DNA of 64,000 bases from positions 1-64,000 of the forward strand of contig JAFSJZ010000068.1 in assembly GCA_017449185.1 (NCBI GenBank), in the 5' to 3' direction. Below are positions 5,843 through 13,481 of this stretch, piece by piece; the first letter of the stretch is position 1; each line of letters starts with the position of its first letter. Position numbers and translations under genes: made by a program. The notes beneath the pieces were generated by a model. It worked only from the letters and a program-made list of their open reading frames with translations, ran no database searches and was not told the DNA's origin. The DNA is from Oscillospiraceae bacterium. Its GTDB lineage: Bacteria; Bacillota; Clostridia; Oscillospirales; Oscillospiraceae.

Positions 5843-8516
5843 TGTTCCCTCCGAGCTTTCCGATGTGCTTCTTTGCGACGTTCAGGCCGATCTTCGGCAC
5901 GTTCTTCGCCACGCGGCCGAGCGTGTGGAAGTACTCCTGATTGTCGGCGTCGTGGATCTTTTCAAGGCGGATCGCGTCGAACTTGCACTTGGTCGTGCAG
6001 ACGCCGCAGCCCACGCACATGAACTCGTCCACGACCGCCGTGCCGCAGCCGAGGCAGCGGCCGCATTCGGCCTTCATCTGCTCTTCGCTGAAGCCGCCGC
6101 GCAGGTCGTTGAAGCTGCTCTTCGCCTCCTCGCCGGAGACACGCGCGGGACGCTGCCGCGGCGCGCTGTCGAAGCCGCCGGGCGCGATCTGCGCCGTGGC
6201 CCTGTCGAAGGGCCTGTAGTCGCGGTGGTCGCGGCCGAGCGTCAGCGTCTGGCCCTCGTGTACGAAGCGGTGGATCGACACCGCGGCCTCCTTGCCGGCG
6301 GCGATCGCGTCGATGACGAACTGCGGCCCGGTGACGACGTCGCCGCCCGCGAACACGTCCGGGATCTTCGTCTGGCAGGTCTGCGCATCGGCCTCGACCG
6401 TGCCCTTCTTCCCGGCCGGCACGCCGATCGAGCCGAGATCCACCTTCTGTCCGGTGGCGGAGAGCACCGCCGTGACCGGCACGGTCTCAAATTCGCCGGT
6501 GCCCCTGACGCTGCGGCGGCCTTTCGCGTCCGGCTCATCGAGCACCATTTTCTCGAGCTTCAGCTCGGAGACGCGGCCCTCGCCGAGGATCTCGACGGGC
6601 GCGCAGAGGAAGCGGAAGGACACGCCCTCTTCTCTGGCCTCGGCAAGCTCGTCGCGGTCGGCGGGCATCTCCTCCTCGCTGCGGCGGTAATACACCGTGA
6701 CCTCGGCGCCGAGGCGGACGGCCGCGCGCGCCACGTCCATCGCGACGTTGCCGCCGCCGATGACGGCGACCCTGTTCCCGATCTCCGGGCGTTCGCCGCG
6801 GTTGACGCTGCGCAGGAAGTCGACGCCCGTGGAGGCGCCCGCAAGCTCCTCGCCGGGGATGTTCAGCTTCGCGCCCTGCGAGGCGCCGATCGCGAGATAG
6901 AAGGCCTTGTAGCCGTCGGCGCGCAGCCCTTCGAGCGTCACGTCCTTTCCGACCTCGACGCCGGTGCGGAACTCGACGCCCAGCTCGCGCAGCACGTTGA
7001 TCTCGGCGTTGATGACGTCCTTTTCCAGACGGAACGAGGGGATGCCCAGCGTCATCATGCCGCCGAGCTGCTCTTCCTTTTCAAACACGGTGACGGGATA
7101 GCCCTTGAGCGCGAGGTAGTACGCGCAGCTCAGGCCAGCGGGGCCGGCGCCGATGACGGCGATCTTCTCCGGATAAGGCCTGCCGGTCTGGTTGACCATC
7201 TTCGGCGCGTAATGCGACTCTCCGGAGAGCTCTTTTTCGGCGATGAAGCGCTTGATCTCATCAATGGCCACCGGGGCGTCCATCGCGCCGCGCGTGCAGG
7301 CCTCCTCGCACTTCTTGTTGCAGATGCGGCCGCAGACGGCCGGGAACGGGATTTCCTTGCGGATCAGCTCGAGCGCCTCGTCATACCGGCCCTCGGAGGC
7401 CAGCTTGATGTATCCCTGTACCGGGACGTGAGCAGGGCAGGCCGCCTTGCAGGGAGCGGTGCCCTCCGGCATGACGTTGGTACGGTCGGTACGGTAGTCG
7501 GGATCATACCGCTTCCCGGTCCAGAGCGTATTGCGCGCGGTCTCGGCAGGGCGATCCTCCGCGGTCGGGCGGCTGCAGAGCTTCATGCCGAGCTTGACGG
7601 CGTTGAGCTGGCAGTTCTCCACGCACTGGCCGCACGCCACGCACTTGTCCTTGTCGACCTTGGCGATGTAGTTGGTGCGGATCGCGTCGGGCGTGCGGAA
7701 ATAGGCGGCGATGCGCAGCGCGAAGCAGGAGCAGCCGCAGCAGTTGCAGATGGCCGTCGTGTCCTCGTAGCCCGGGGTGACGTTCAGCTCGTGCACGAGG
7801 CCGTTGTCCTCGGCGCGCTTGAGGATCTCGTAGGCCTCCTCCTTGCTGATGAGGCGGTGCGCGCCGGTCTCGGAATAGTTGACGGCGTTGTCGTTGAGGT
7901 ACATGCACATGTCCTCTTCAAGGTGGCCGCAGCCCTCGCCCATCAGGCGGCGCGCCCGGCGGCAGGAGCAGGGTCCGACCGAGACGGCCCAGGCGTCGTC
8001 GATCAGCTTGGCGACCTCGTCGTAGCTCGCCTTGCGGGAGTTGTTTTCGATCGCGCTCTGAACGGGGATGACGCGCATGAGGTTCATGCCCACGTCCATA
8101 AAGGGCGCCAGCATGGACACGCGCTCGCGGGTGTAGCGCTCGAAGCACTCGCCCAGCACGGGGTATTTGTCGCACTGCTCCCGGTTGGAGAGGATACCCT
8201 CCATGATGCCGGGCACCCAGATCGGGTAGTACCAGCAGAGCTTGCCGTCGACCTTGCGGCTGCGGATCACGCCCGCAGCCTTGAGCTTATCCAGCTGCTT
8301 CTGTGTGAAATCTAGGTCTTTCTTCGCGCGGCGGGCGATCTCCTCGGCCGTGCGATTGGCCTCGAGGCGCATGTGCATCATGATCTGACACATGTCGTCG
8401 TCCACGATGGGCTCGAGGATCTTGTATTCGGGGTCGTTGTAGGTGATGCCGGTGTAGGTCAGGCTCTCGAGGCTGATCTTCGTCGCAAGTTTCAGGATAT
8501 TCGGTCTGTGCGCCAT
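5835..8516 (-). CDS. FAD-dependent NAD(P)H oxidoreductase fused to 4Fe-4S ferredoxin domains (GltD-like)
   Basis: A large 893-residue protein. Order of parts: an N-terminal winged-helix-like region (about 40-95); a Cys-rich segment (PCSCRRARR, CNCCGCSC); a ferredoxin motif CVACGQCVENC (about 297-307); a GltD-type N-terminal Fe-S domain (CKAACPAHVPVQGY; CGRICNKKCEEAC); an FAD Rossmann motif VIGAGPAGLSCAYYLALKGY (about 455); an NAD(P) Rossmann motif VIGGGNVAMDVARAAVRLGA (about 600); and a C-terminal cluster motif CGRCLGCG ... CVGCGVCTTKC (818-845). It resembles the small subunit of glutamate synthase and the NADPH subunit of NfnAB-type enzymes, passing electrons between NAD(P)H, FAD and several Fe-S clusters. 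The electron partner is unknown. It has its own GGAGGAA site and is coupled to hypA, suggesting a link with nickel or hydrogen metabolism. Confidence 0.8.
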   Translation of the reverse strand: MAHRPNILKLATKISLESLTYTGITYNDPEYKILEPIVDDDMCQIMMHMRLEANRTAEEIARRAKKDLDFTQKQLDKLKAAGVIRSRKVDGKLCWYYPIWVPGIMEGILSNREQCDKYPVLGECFERYTRERVSMLAPFMDVGMNLMRVIPVQSAIENNSRKASYDEVAKLIDDAWAVSVGPCSCRRARRLMGEGCGHLEEDMCMYLNDNAVNYSETGAHRLISKEEAYEILKRAEDNGLVHELNVTPGYEDTTAICNCCGCSCFALRIAAYFRTPDAIRTNYIAKVDKDKCVACGQCVENCQLNAVKLGMKLCSRPTAEDRPAETARNTLWTGKRYDPDYRTDRTNVMPEGTAPCKAACPAHVPVQGYIKLASEGRYDEALELIRKEIPFPAVCGRICNKKCEEACTRGAMDAPVAIDEIKRFIAEKELSGESHYAPKMVNQTGRPYPEKIAVIGAGPAGLSCAYYLALKGYPVTVFEKEEQLGGMMTLGIPSFRLEKDVINAEINVLRELGVEFRTGVEVGKDVTLEGLRADGYKAFYLAIGASQGAKLNIPGEELAGASTGVDFLRSVNRGERPEIGNRVAVIGGGNVAMDVARAAVRLGAEVTVYYRRSEEEMPADRDELAEAREEGVSFRFLCAPVEILGEGRVSELKLEKMVLDEPDAKGRRSVRGTGEFETVPVTAVLSATGQKVDLGSIGVPAGKKGTVEADAQTCQTKIPDVFAGGDVVTGPQFVIDAIAAGKEAAVSIHRFVHEGQTLTLGRDHRDYRPFDRATAQIAPGGFDSAPRQRPARVSGEEAKSSFNDLRGGFSEEQMKAECGRCLGCGTAVVDEFMCVGCGVCTTKCKFDAIRLEKIHDADNQEYFHTLGRVAKNVPKIGLNVAKKHIGKLGGNNA

Positions 8517-8572
8517 AAAAGTTCCTCCCTTGCCAGTATTGGTCTTCCCTCTTCGTTCATTGTATAAAAAAG

Positions 8573-8600
8573 AAGGGAAAAGCTCAACGCTCTTTCCCTT
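8573..8600 (-). terminator. Terminator of the hydrolase-acylphosphatase pair
   Basis: Arms AAGGGAAA / TTTCCCTT around a 12-nt loop; on the minus strand they are followed by CTTTTTT. It lies between the acyP stop and the promoter region of the next gene. Confidence 0.65.
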
Positions 8601-8676
8601 GTTTTTAAGATTTTGTAGACTTGCCTATGCGCGGCGGCGCGGACTTGGGCAGTTTGATGAATGGCCCTTCCTTGTT

Positions 8677-8967
8677 TTACCAGCGCTCGTCGGCGAAGAA
8701 GAAGCCGCTCTCGTTCTTCTCGACGGGGATCCTGCGCGCGTCAAGGCCCTCGACGCGGATATAGCTGCCGCGCTCGATCGCGGCGATCACGGCCTCGATC
8801 TGCCTCTCCGTGCCCTGCAGCTCCATCGTGACGGTGCCGCGCAGATCGTTGCGCACCCAGCCCGTCGCGCCGACAGCCTCGGCGGCGCGCCTCGCGCGCC
8901 AGCGGAAGCCCACGCCCTGCACGATCCCGGAGAAGACCAGGCGCTTTCGGATGATCTCGTCGGACAT
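8677..8967 (-). CDS. acyP: Acylphosphatase
   Basis: 96 residues, the usual size. The enzyme hydrolyses acyl-phosphates such as 1,3-bisphosphoglycerate and carbamoyl phosphate. The signature FSGIVQGVGFRWRARRAAE carries the phosphate-binding loop and catalytic Arg (about residue 22), and GATGWVRNDLRGTV holds the catalytic Asn (about residue 40). The gene begins 3 nt after the stop of the upstream alpha/beta hydrolase, so they form a bicistronic unit that ends at the hairpin 8573-8600. Confidence 0.9.
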   Translation of the reverse strand: MSDEIIRKRLVFSGIVQGVGFRWRARRAAEAVGATGWVRNDLRGTVTMELQGTERQIEAVIAAIERGSYIRVEGLDARRIPVEKNESGFFFADERW

Positions 8968-8970
8968 GGA

Positions 8971-9777
8971 TCAAGCCTCCAGAAAACGGAACACGCGCTC
9001 GTTGAAGTCTTTGGCCTCCTCGTAGGCGGCATGGCCTAGCCCGGGATAGACGAAGAGCTCGCTTTGCGGGATAAGCGCATGAAGCTCCCCCGCGGCGGCG
9101 GGGCCGACGATCTTGTCCTCCGCAGCGCCGATGACGAGCGTCGGGCAGGCGATCTTTCCGAGCTCTTCGCGCGCGTCGAAGGCGAGGATCGCCTCGGCGT
9201 TGGCGAGGAAGCGCTCGTAGCTCTTCGGTCTGCCGACGCTGCCGAGCAGCGGGTACGTTTTGCGGTACTTTTTCAGGTAGCCCTCAGAATAGCTCATCTC
9301 CGCCGTGTCGATCATCAGGGCCTTGTGATCGCCCTTCTCGGCAAAGGCGATCCAGTCCGTAAGGCGCGCGCGGGACGTGTCGTTGACGCAGGGAGCGCTC
9401 ACCGCGAGGACAAGCTTTTCGACCAGCTCCGGGAAGTCGGCGGCGAGGTATTGGGCGACCATGCCGCCCTGCGACACGCCGAGCACGGCGGTCTTCTCCA
9501 CACCGAGAGCCTTGAGCGCCGCGGCCTGGTCCGCCGCCATGCCGCGGATGGAGAAGCCGCGGGGCAGGTCTTGCCGACGGCTGAACATCCAGACCGTATA
9601 TTTCTCAAAAAAGAGCTTGTAGGGCGCTGCGAGCAGCAGGGCCTTGCCCTTCACCGTCGCAAGTCCGTCCGACAGACCGGGAAGGAGGATCAGGTTTTTC
9701 TTTCCGCTCCCGAAGCGCACGTAGTCCATCTCCGCGCCTCCGAAACGTATGCTGCCGTCTTTCGCGTTCCAAAGCAT
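8971..9777 (-). CDS. Alpha/beta hydrolase
   Basis: A 268-residue alpha/beta-hydrolase-fold protein. The oxyanion-hole region is LILLPGLSDG (about residues 31-40), the nucleophile elbow GVSQGG (Ser at about 101), the acid residue probably the Asp in IGAAEDKIVGP, and the catalytic His in YPGLGHAAYEEA near the C-terminus, so the triad looks complete. It has no signal peptide. GGAG lies 8 nt before the start. Members of this fold cleave esters, lactones or carbon-carbon bonds; the substrate cannot be told from the sequence. Confidence 0.85.
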   Translation of the reverse strand: MLWNAKDGSIRFGGAEMDYVRFGSGKKNLILLPGLSDGLATVKGKALLLAAPYKLFFEKYTVWMFSRRQDLPRGFSIRGMAADQAAALKALGVEKTAVLGVSQGGMVAQYLAADFPELVEKLVLAVSAPCVNDTSRARLTDWIAFAEKGDHKALMIDTAEMSYSEGYLKKYRKTYPLLGSVGRPKSYERFLANAEAILAFDAREELGKIACPTLVIGAAEDKIVGPAAAGELHALIPQSELFVYPGLGHAAYEEAKDFNERVFRFLEA

Positions 9778-9803
9778 CTTGTTTTCTCCTTTACAATTTG
9801 CAC

Positions 9804-9833
9804 TTGACTAACCGACCGGGTGTTTGATACAGT
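9804..9833 (+). promoter_or_regulatory. Promoter for the CDF metal exporter and its leader RNA
   Basis: TTGACT, 18-nt spacer, TACAGT; transcription would begin at about 9840, directly at the candidate aptamer. Confidence 0.6.
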
Positions 9834-9835
9834 AG

Positions 9836-9935
9836 CTGCGAGCAGGCCGGGAGCATCCGCTCCCCGGAGCCGGGTCACGATCGTGACAGTGGACGCATCA
9901 CCCACGGGACAGTCTCCCGGGGTGCTTTCTTTTTT
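9836..9935 (+). promoter_or_regulatory. Candidate NiCo (czcD-type) riboswitch with overlapping terminator
   Basis: The leader between the promoter and a cation-efflux gene contains the conserved pieces I recall for the NiCo riboswitch, in order: GAGCAGGC, several short GC stems, ACAGTGGACG, and GGGACAGTCTCCC. The 3' stem plus the flanking GCATCACCC / GGGGTGC arms form an intrinsic terminator followed by CTTTCTTTTTT (to 9936), right before the ribosome-binding site. Such elements sense Ni2+/Co2+ (other transition metals have been argued) through a four-way junction and relieve termination, turning on metal export. The call rests on motif memory and context; a covariance-model search was not possible. 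Confidence 0.6.
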
Positions 9936-9948
9936 ATGGAGTGAGCCT

Positions 9949-10830
9949 ATGTCGAACCTGGATTTTGAAAAAACCGCCACACGGGTCTCCGTACTGAGCA
10001 TCGCGGGCAATGCCGCGCTCTCGCTCTTCAAGCTGCTTGCGGGCGTGCTGGCGCACTCCGGCGCGATGATCAGCGACGCGGTGCATTCCGCCTCCGACGT
10101 GCTGAGCAGCTTTATCGTCATCATCGGCGTGAAGCTCTCCGTGCGCGCGCCGGATAAAGAGCATCCCTACGGGCACGAGCGTTTCGAGTGTGTCGCCGCC
10201 ATCGTGCTCGCCGTCGTGCTGGCCGTTACGGGCCTGCTGATCGGCTATCGGGCACTCGGCAGCATCGAAGAGCGCGGCTCTCAGCCCGTGCCGGGTCTGC
10301 TCGCCCTCATCGCGGCGGCGGTGTCCATCGTCGTGAAGGAGGCCATGTACTGGTACACGCGCTTCTATGCCAAACGCCTGAACTCGAGCTCGCTGATGGC
10401 GAGCGCCTGGGATCACCGCAGCGACGCGCTCTCCTCCGTCGGCGCGCTCGTCGGCATCGCCGGGGCGCGGATGGGCCATCCGGTCATGGAGCCGATCGCG
10501 AGCCTCGTCATCTGCCTGTTCATCCTCAAGGCCGCCTATGACATCTTCCGCGATGCGATGGGTAAGATGGTCGACCGCGCCGCCGACGCGGAGACGGAAA
10601 AACGCCTCGCGGACTGCGTGCTGTCCGACGCGGAGGTGCGCGGCATCGACAGTCTGCAGACGCGCACCTTCGGAAGCCGCCTCTACGTCGATCTCGAGAT
10701 CCGGCTCGACGGCGCGCTGTCGCTGTACGAGGCGCACGCAATCGCCGAGCGGGTGCACGACAGGATCGAGCGGGACTTCCCCGACGTCAAGCACATCATG
10801 GTGCACGTGAACCCGGACGAGCAAAGATAA
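9949..10830 (+). CDS. Cation diffusion facilitator (metal exporter)
   Basis: A 293-residue CDF-family protein that would export divalent metals (Zn2+, Co2+, Ni2+, Mn2+ or Fe2+) by proton exchange. Four to six membrane helices lie in residues about 15-205. The metal-site signatures are ISDAVHSASDVLSS (helix 2, DxxHxxxD-type; a second Asp farther on) and WDHRSDALSS (helix 5, HxxxD). The cytoplasmic C-terminal domain contains DSLQTRTFGSRLYVDLEI and ends in HIMVHVNPDE. The start is ATG 9949, with GGAG seven nt upstream; the longer open frame reads through the leader RNA. Expression is probably controlled by the riboswitch-like leader. A ZIP importer gene converges on it. Confidence 0.9.
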   Translation: MSNLDFEKTATRVSVLSIAGNAALSLFKLLAGVLAHSGAMISDAVHSASDVLSSFIVIIGVKLSVRAPDKEHPYGHERFECVAAIVLAVVLAVTGLLIGYRALGSIEERGSQPVPGLLALIAAAVSIVVKEAMYWYTRFYAKRLNSSSLMASAWDHRSDALSSVGALVGIAGARMGHPVMEPIASLVICLFILKAAYDIFRDAMGKMVDRAADAETEKRLADCVLSDAEVRGIDSLQTRTFGSRLYVDLEIRLDGALSLYEAHAIAERVHDRIERDFPDVKHIMVHVNPDEQR

Positions 10831-10848
10831 CAGCGTACTCTCTTATTG

Positions 10849-10876
10849 ACTGTCCGCGTCCCGAAACGGGGCGCGG
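10849..10876. terminator. Bidirectional terminator between CDF and ZIP genes
   Basis: Stem TGTCCGCGTCCCG / CGGGGCGCGGACA with an AAA loop, followed by CTTTTTT on the plus strand. It serves the CDF gene and possibly the convergent ZIP operon. Confidence 0.85.
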
Positions 10877-10892
10877 ACACTTTTTTACCGTA

Positions 10893-11747
10893 TTACAGAT
10901 AAATGATGATCAGGCCCGTCAGCATCCCCAGCACCGCGAGGGCCGCGGGGAGCTTGGATTTCCACATCAGGATGGACTCGGGCAGCAGCTCGCCGAAAAC
11001 GACGTACAGCATGGCGCCGGAGGCGAAGCTCAAAGAGATCACCAGCGCGGTCTGGCTGATGGCGCCGATGAGGAAGCCCATCAGGGCGCCGAGAATGGTC
11101 GGCGCGCCGGAGAGTGCCGTCACGCCGACGGATCGGGCCTTGCTCATGCCGCCCGAGATCAGCGGCACGGCCACCGCCATACCCTCCGGGATGTTGTGCA
11201 GGCCGATCACCGCGGCCATGATCATCCCGCCGCGATTGGTGAGGAGCTGATCCACCGTTGTCGCAAAGGACGCGCCGATCACCATGCCCTCGGGCACGTT
11301 GTGCAGTGCGATGGCCGCCGCCATCACGAGGCCAGCCAGAAACAGCCCGCTGCGGGGCTGGCGGCCTTCTCTGTGCTCGCGCAGGTGGTTGGCATGGGTC
11401 AGCTCTTCGAGGGAGTCGGCGGTCCGCGGGTGGTTTTCGTCGATGTGCGCCACCTCGTGGTTCGTCGCTTTGTCGATCCACATGTTGAGAACTGCGATCA
11501 CCACAAAGCCGATGGTGACCCCGCACACCACCAGCCACACGTTGGCTGCCTTCTCGTCGGTGTGCAGCGCTTCCGTCAGCAGGTCGAAGCAGACCACGGC
11601 AGTCATGACGCCGGCCGCAAAGGACAGCAGAAGGCTGACGGTCTTATCGGAGTCCTTCCGGAACAGGCAGGCGACCACGCCTCCCATCCCCGTACCGCCG
11701 ACGCCGGCGATGGCCGTGATGGCGATCAGAAGCCATACCGATCCCAT
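10893..11747 (-). CDS. ZIP-family metal transporter
   Basis: 284 residues with about eight membrane segments. ZIP proteins carry Zn2+, Fe2+ or Mn2+ into the cytoplasm. Both metal-site motifs are present: HNVPEG (about residue 154) and HNIPEG (about residue 192). A His/Glu/Asp-rich cytoplasmic loop (about residues 95-130, with HEVAHIDENH and HANHLREH) could buffer metal. GAGGTGAG precedes the ATG. It is the last gene of a three-gene minus-strand operon (phosphatase, RNA cyclic phosphodiesterase, ZIP), with only 22 nt to the preceding gene. Confidence 0.88.
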   Translation of the reverse strand: MGSVWLLIAITAIAGVGGTGMGGVVACLFRKDSDKTVSLLLSFAAGVMTAVVCFDLLTEALHTDEKAANVWLVVCGVTIGFVVIAVLNMWIDKATNHEVAHIDENHPRTADSLEELTHANHLREHREGRQPRSGLFLAGLVMAAAIALHNVPEGMVIGASFATTVDQLLTNRGGMIMAAVIGLHNIPEGMAVAVPLISGGMSKARSVGVTALSGAPTILGALMGFLIGAISQTALVISLSFASGAMLYVVFGELLPESILMWKSKLPAALAVLGMLTGLIIIYL

Positions 11748-11769
11748 AGGCTCACCTCTTTTCCTTTCT

Positions 11770-12279
11770 CTATACCGAAACGGAGCCGAGCTCCGTGTAG
11801 ATCATACCGTTTTTCCCGCGCGTGGAGAGCATGAGGCTGACCTTATCGACCGTCATCTCCGCCACCGGGATCAGCAGGCTGTCCAAATGCGGATCGGTAC
11901 GGAAGCGCGGCTGCCGCACCAGTGTGACATGAGGGCGGAAGCTCTTGCGGTCGAAGGGGATCTCACTGTCCGCGAGCACATGGCGCAGGCGCTTGTCGAG
12001 CGCGTCGAGCTCGCCGTTCGAGCGCAGGCCCATCCACCACAGGTCGCCGAAGGAGCCGAAGCCCTCGGTCCAGATAGGGAAGGGATCGAAGCGCAGGCCC
12101 TGCAGCGCGTCCGTGACCGCGTCCGCGTCGGGATACTCCCCGATGAAGGCCAGCGTCAGATGCAGGTTCTCCATGCGGGTGTAGTTGCCCTCGACGCCGC
12201 GGCGGCGCAGCTCGTTCTGCACGGCGCGCAGCGCGGCCCGTACGCTTTTATTCGGCTGTATGGCGATAAACAGTCTCAT
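11770..12279 (-). CDS. thpR: RNA 2',3'-cyclic phosphodiesterase (2H family, LigT-like)
   Basis: 169 residues starting MRLFIAIQPNKS, the common ThpR start; the open frame could extend upstream, but GAGG lies 9 nt before ATG 12279. The two histidine motifs that define the 2H phosphoesterase fold are present: HLTLAFIGE (about residue 41) and HVTLVR (about residue 125). The family opens 2',3'-cyclic phosphates on RNA ends. The gene starts 4 nt after the stop of the tyrosine-phosphatase-like gene, so the two are probably coupled. Confidence 0.88.
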   Translation of the reverse strand: MRLFIAIQPNKSVRAALRAVQNELRRRGVEGNYTRMENLHLTLAFIGEYPDADAVTDALQGLRFDPFPIWTEGFGSFGDLWWMGLRSNGELDALDKRLRHVLADSEIPFDRKSFRPHVTLVRQPRFRTDPHLDSLLIPVAEMTVDKVSLMLSTRGKNGMIYTELGSVSV

Positions 12280-12283
12280 TCCG

Positions 12284-13180
12284 TCAAGCCTCGATATATT
12301 TCTCGCGCAGCTCTTCAAGCTCGTCCGCGCTCACGCCGCAGGCCTGCGTGAGATAGCTCTCCGTGCCGCCCCAGCGCCGGCGCATGTAGGCCCACGCGTT
12401 TTCCAGCATGGCGGCGTGGACGCCGGCGATGCCGCAGAGGGAGGGCAGCAGCTCCTCCTCCGCGCCGCGGCGGCGCAGTTCTCGCTCCATTTCCTCGATC
12501 TCCCGGGAATAGCAGAGGTTGGAGGCCTCGTAGTCACAGAGGATCGTATCCCAGTCCGCGCCGAGCACGTCCAGGATCAGCCCCGCGGCGATGCCGGTGC
12601 GGTCCTTGCCCGTATGGCAGTGCCAGAGCGCCGCACCGTCCTCGCAGGCGGCGAGCTCGTGAAAGAAAAGGCCGAGGCTTTTCCGTCCGACGCCGCCGGC
12701 AAGATAGCCCGCGTAAGCCCCGCCGATGCCGAGATCGCTGCGGCCCAGCCGGCGGCCTTCACGCGCGGCTTCGATCATCCAAGGCAGAAGACGGTCTCTG
12801 TCAAAGGTTTCCGGATCAAAAGCCGGCTCTCCTTTGTCGGGACGCTCGCTCAGCGCCTCTCGCAGATAGGCGAAGTCGATGACAGGCGTGTGCAGCCATT
12901 TCGCGCCGGGGATCTTCGGATCCGGCGCGCTCTCGTATTCCTCGCGCTCGCGCATGTCGAAGATCAGTCTGAGACGGTAGCGCTCCCGCAGGAGGCGCAG
13001 GTCCTCCTCCGTCGCGTCGAAGAGCCGCGTCGTGCGAAGCAGCAGACCACGCTTCACGTGCCGGCCGTCGGCAAGCTTGATGCCGCCGAGCTCGCGGGCG
13101 TTGTTGAGCGAGAGCGGGATGTGCGTCAGCTCGAAGTGGCGGCGCAGCGCCGGCTCCGGCGTCGTGTTCATCTGTATCAT
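12284..13180 (-). CDS. Tyrosine/serine protein phosphatase (HCxxGKDRTG family)
   Basis: 298 residues. The cysteine-phosphatase P-loop HCHTGKDRTG lies at about residues 188-197, with the extra Lys-Asp typical of the secreted or lipid-acting bacterial class (LipA/MptpB-like). The N-terminus NARELGGIKLADGRHVKRGLLLR is the standard entry of this family. These enzymes dephosphorylate phosphotyrosine, phosphoserine or phosphoinositides. No signal peptide is seen. A TTGATA-17-TATAAT promoter lies just upstream. A degraded relative of this gene's first 100 bp and upstream region is found at 20450-20600, on the far side of the TIR/RyR operon. Confidence 0.88.
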   Translation of the reverse strand: MIQMNTTPEPALRRHFELTHIPLSLNNARELGGIKLADGRHVKRGLLLRTTRLFDATEEDLRLLRERYRLRLIFDMREREEYESAPDPKIPGAKWLHTPVIDFAYLREALSERPDKGEPAFDPETFDRDRLLPWMIEAAREGRRLGRSDLGIGGAYAGYLAGGVGRKSLGLFFHELAACEDGAALWHCHTGKDRTGIAAGLILDVLGADWDTILCDYEASNLCYSREIEEMERELRRRGAEEELLPSLCGIAGVHAAMLENAWAYMRRRWGGTESYLTQACGVSADELEELREKYIEA

Positions 13181-13230
13181 GCGCGTCCTCCCGCTCCTCT
13201 CGTTTCGACCGATCTTGACATCTGTAATTC

Positions 13231-13259
13231 ATTATAGTTAGTGCCGACCAACTTATCAA
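13231..13259 (-). promoter_or_regulatory. Promoter of the phosphatase-thpR-ZIP operon
   Basis: On the minus strand: TTGATA, 17-nt spacer, TATAAT, about 50 nt upstream of the phosphatase start. Confidence 0.7.
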
Positions 13260-13350
13260 GCCGCTTTTGTGAAAAATCGGTCGGCGGCCTGCTTCAAGTC
13301 AACGCGGGAGCGGCAAGCTGCTCCCCTGCCGGCTTTCCCCAACAACGTGC

Positions 13351-13399
13351 CAAGAGCGCACTTACACCGCCTCAAAGGCGGCAGGTGAGTGCGCTCTTG
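13351..13399 (-). terminator. Long hairpin after the TIR operon (possible terminator)
   Basis: Perfect 12-bp outer arms CAAGAGCGCACT / AGTGCGCTCTTG, then a bulged inner stem closed by CGCC / GGCG. It lies 80 nt after the stop of the TIR gene. The T-rich side (CTTATTTATTT) is on the plus strand, so intrinsic termination for the minus-strand operon is not certain. The rest of 13260-13481 shows no gene. Confidence 0.45.
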
Positions 13400-13481
13400 C
13401 TTATTTATTTGTCCGGTTCATCAACGTTTACCGTCAGCAGATGACCGTCAGCAAATTGTTTTCCTTGCTGTTTTGTTTTTA

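Noticed and set aside
5754..8315. Long plus-strand open frame (853 codons) opposite the oxidoreductase
   Set aside because: It is the antisense shadow of a clear Fe-S/FAD enzyme: no ribosome-binding site and Arg/Ala/Asp-rich composition typical of GC-rich shadow frames.
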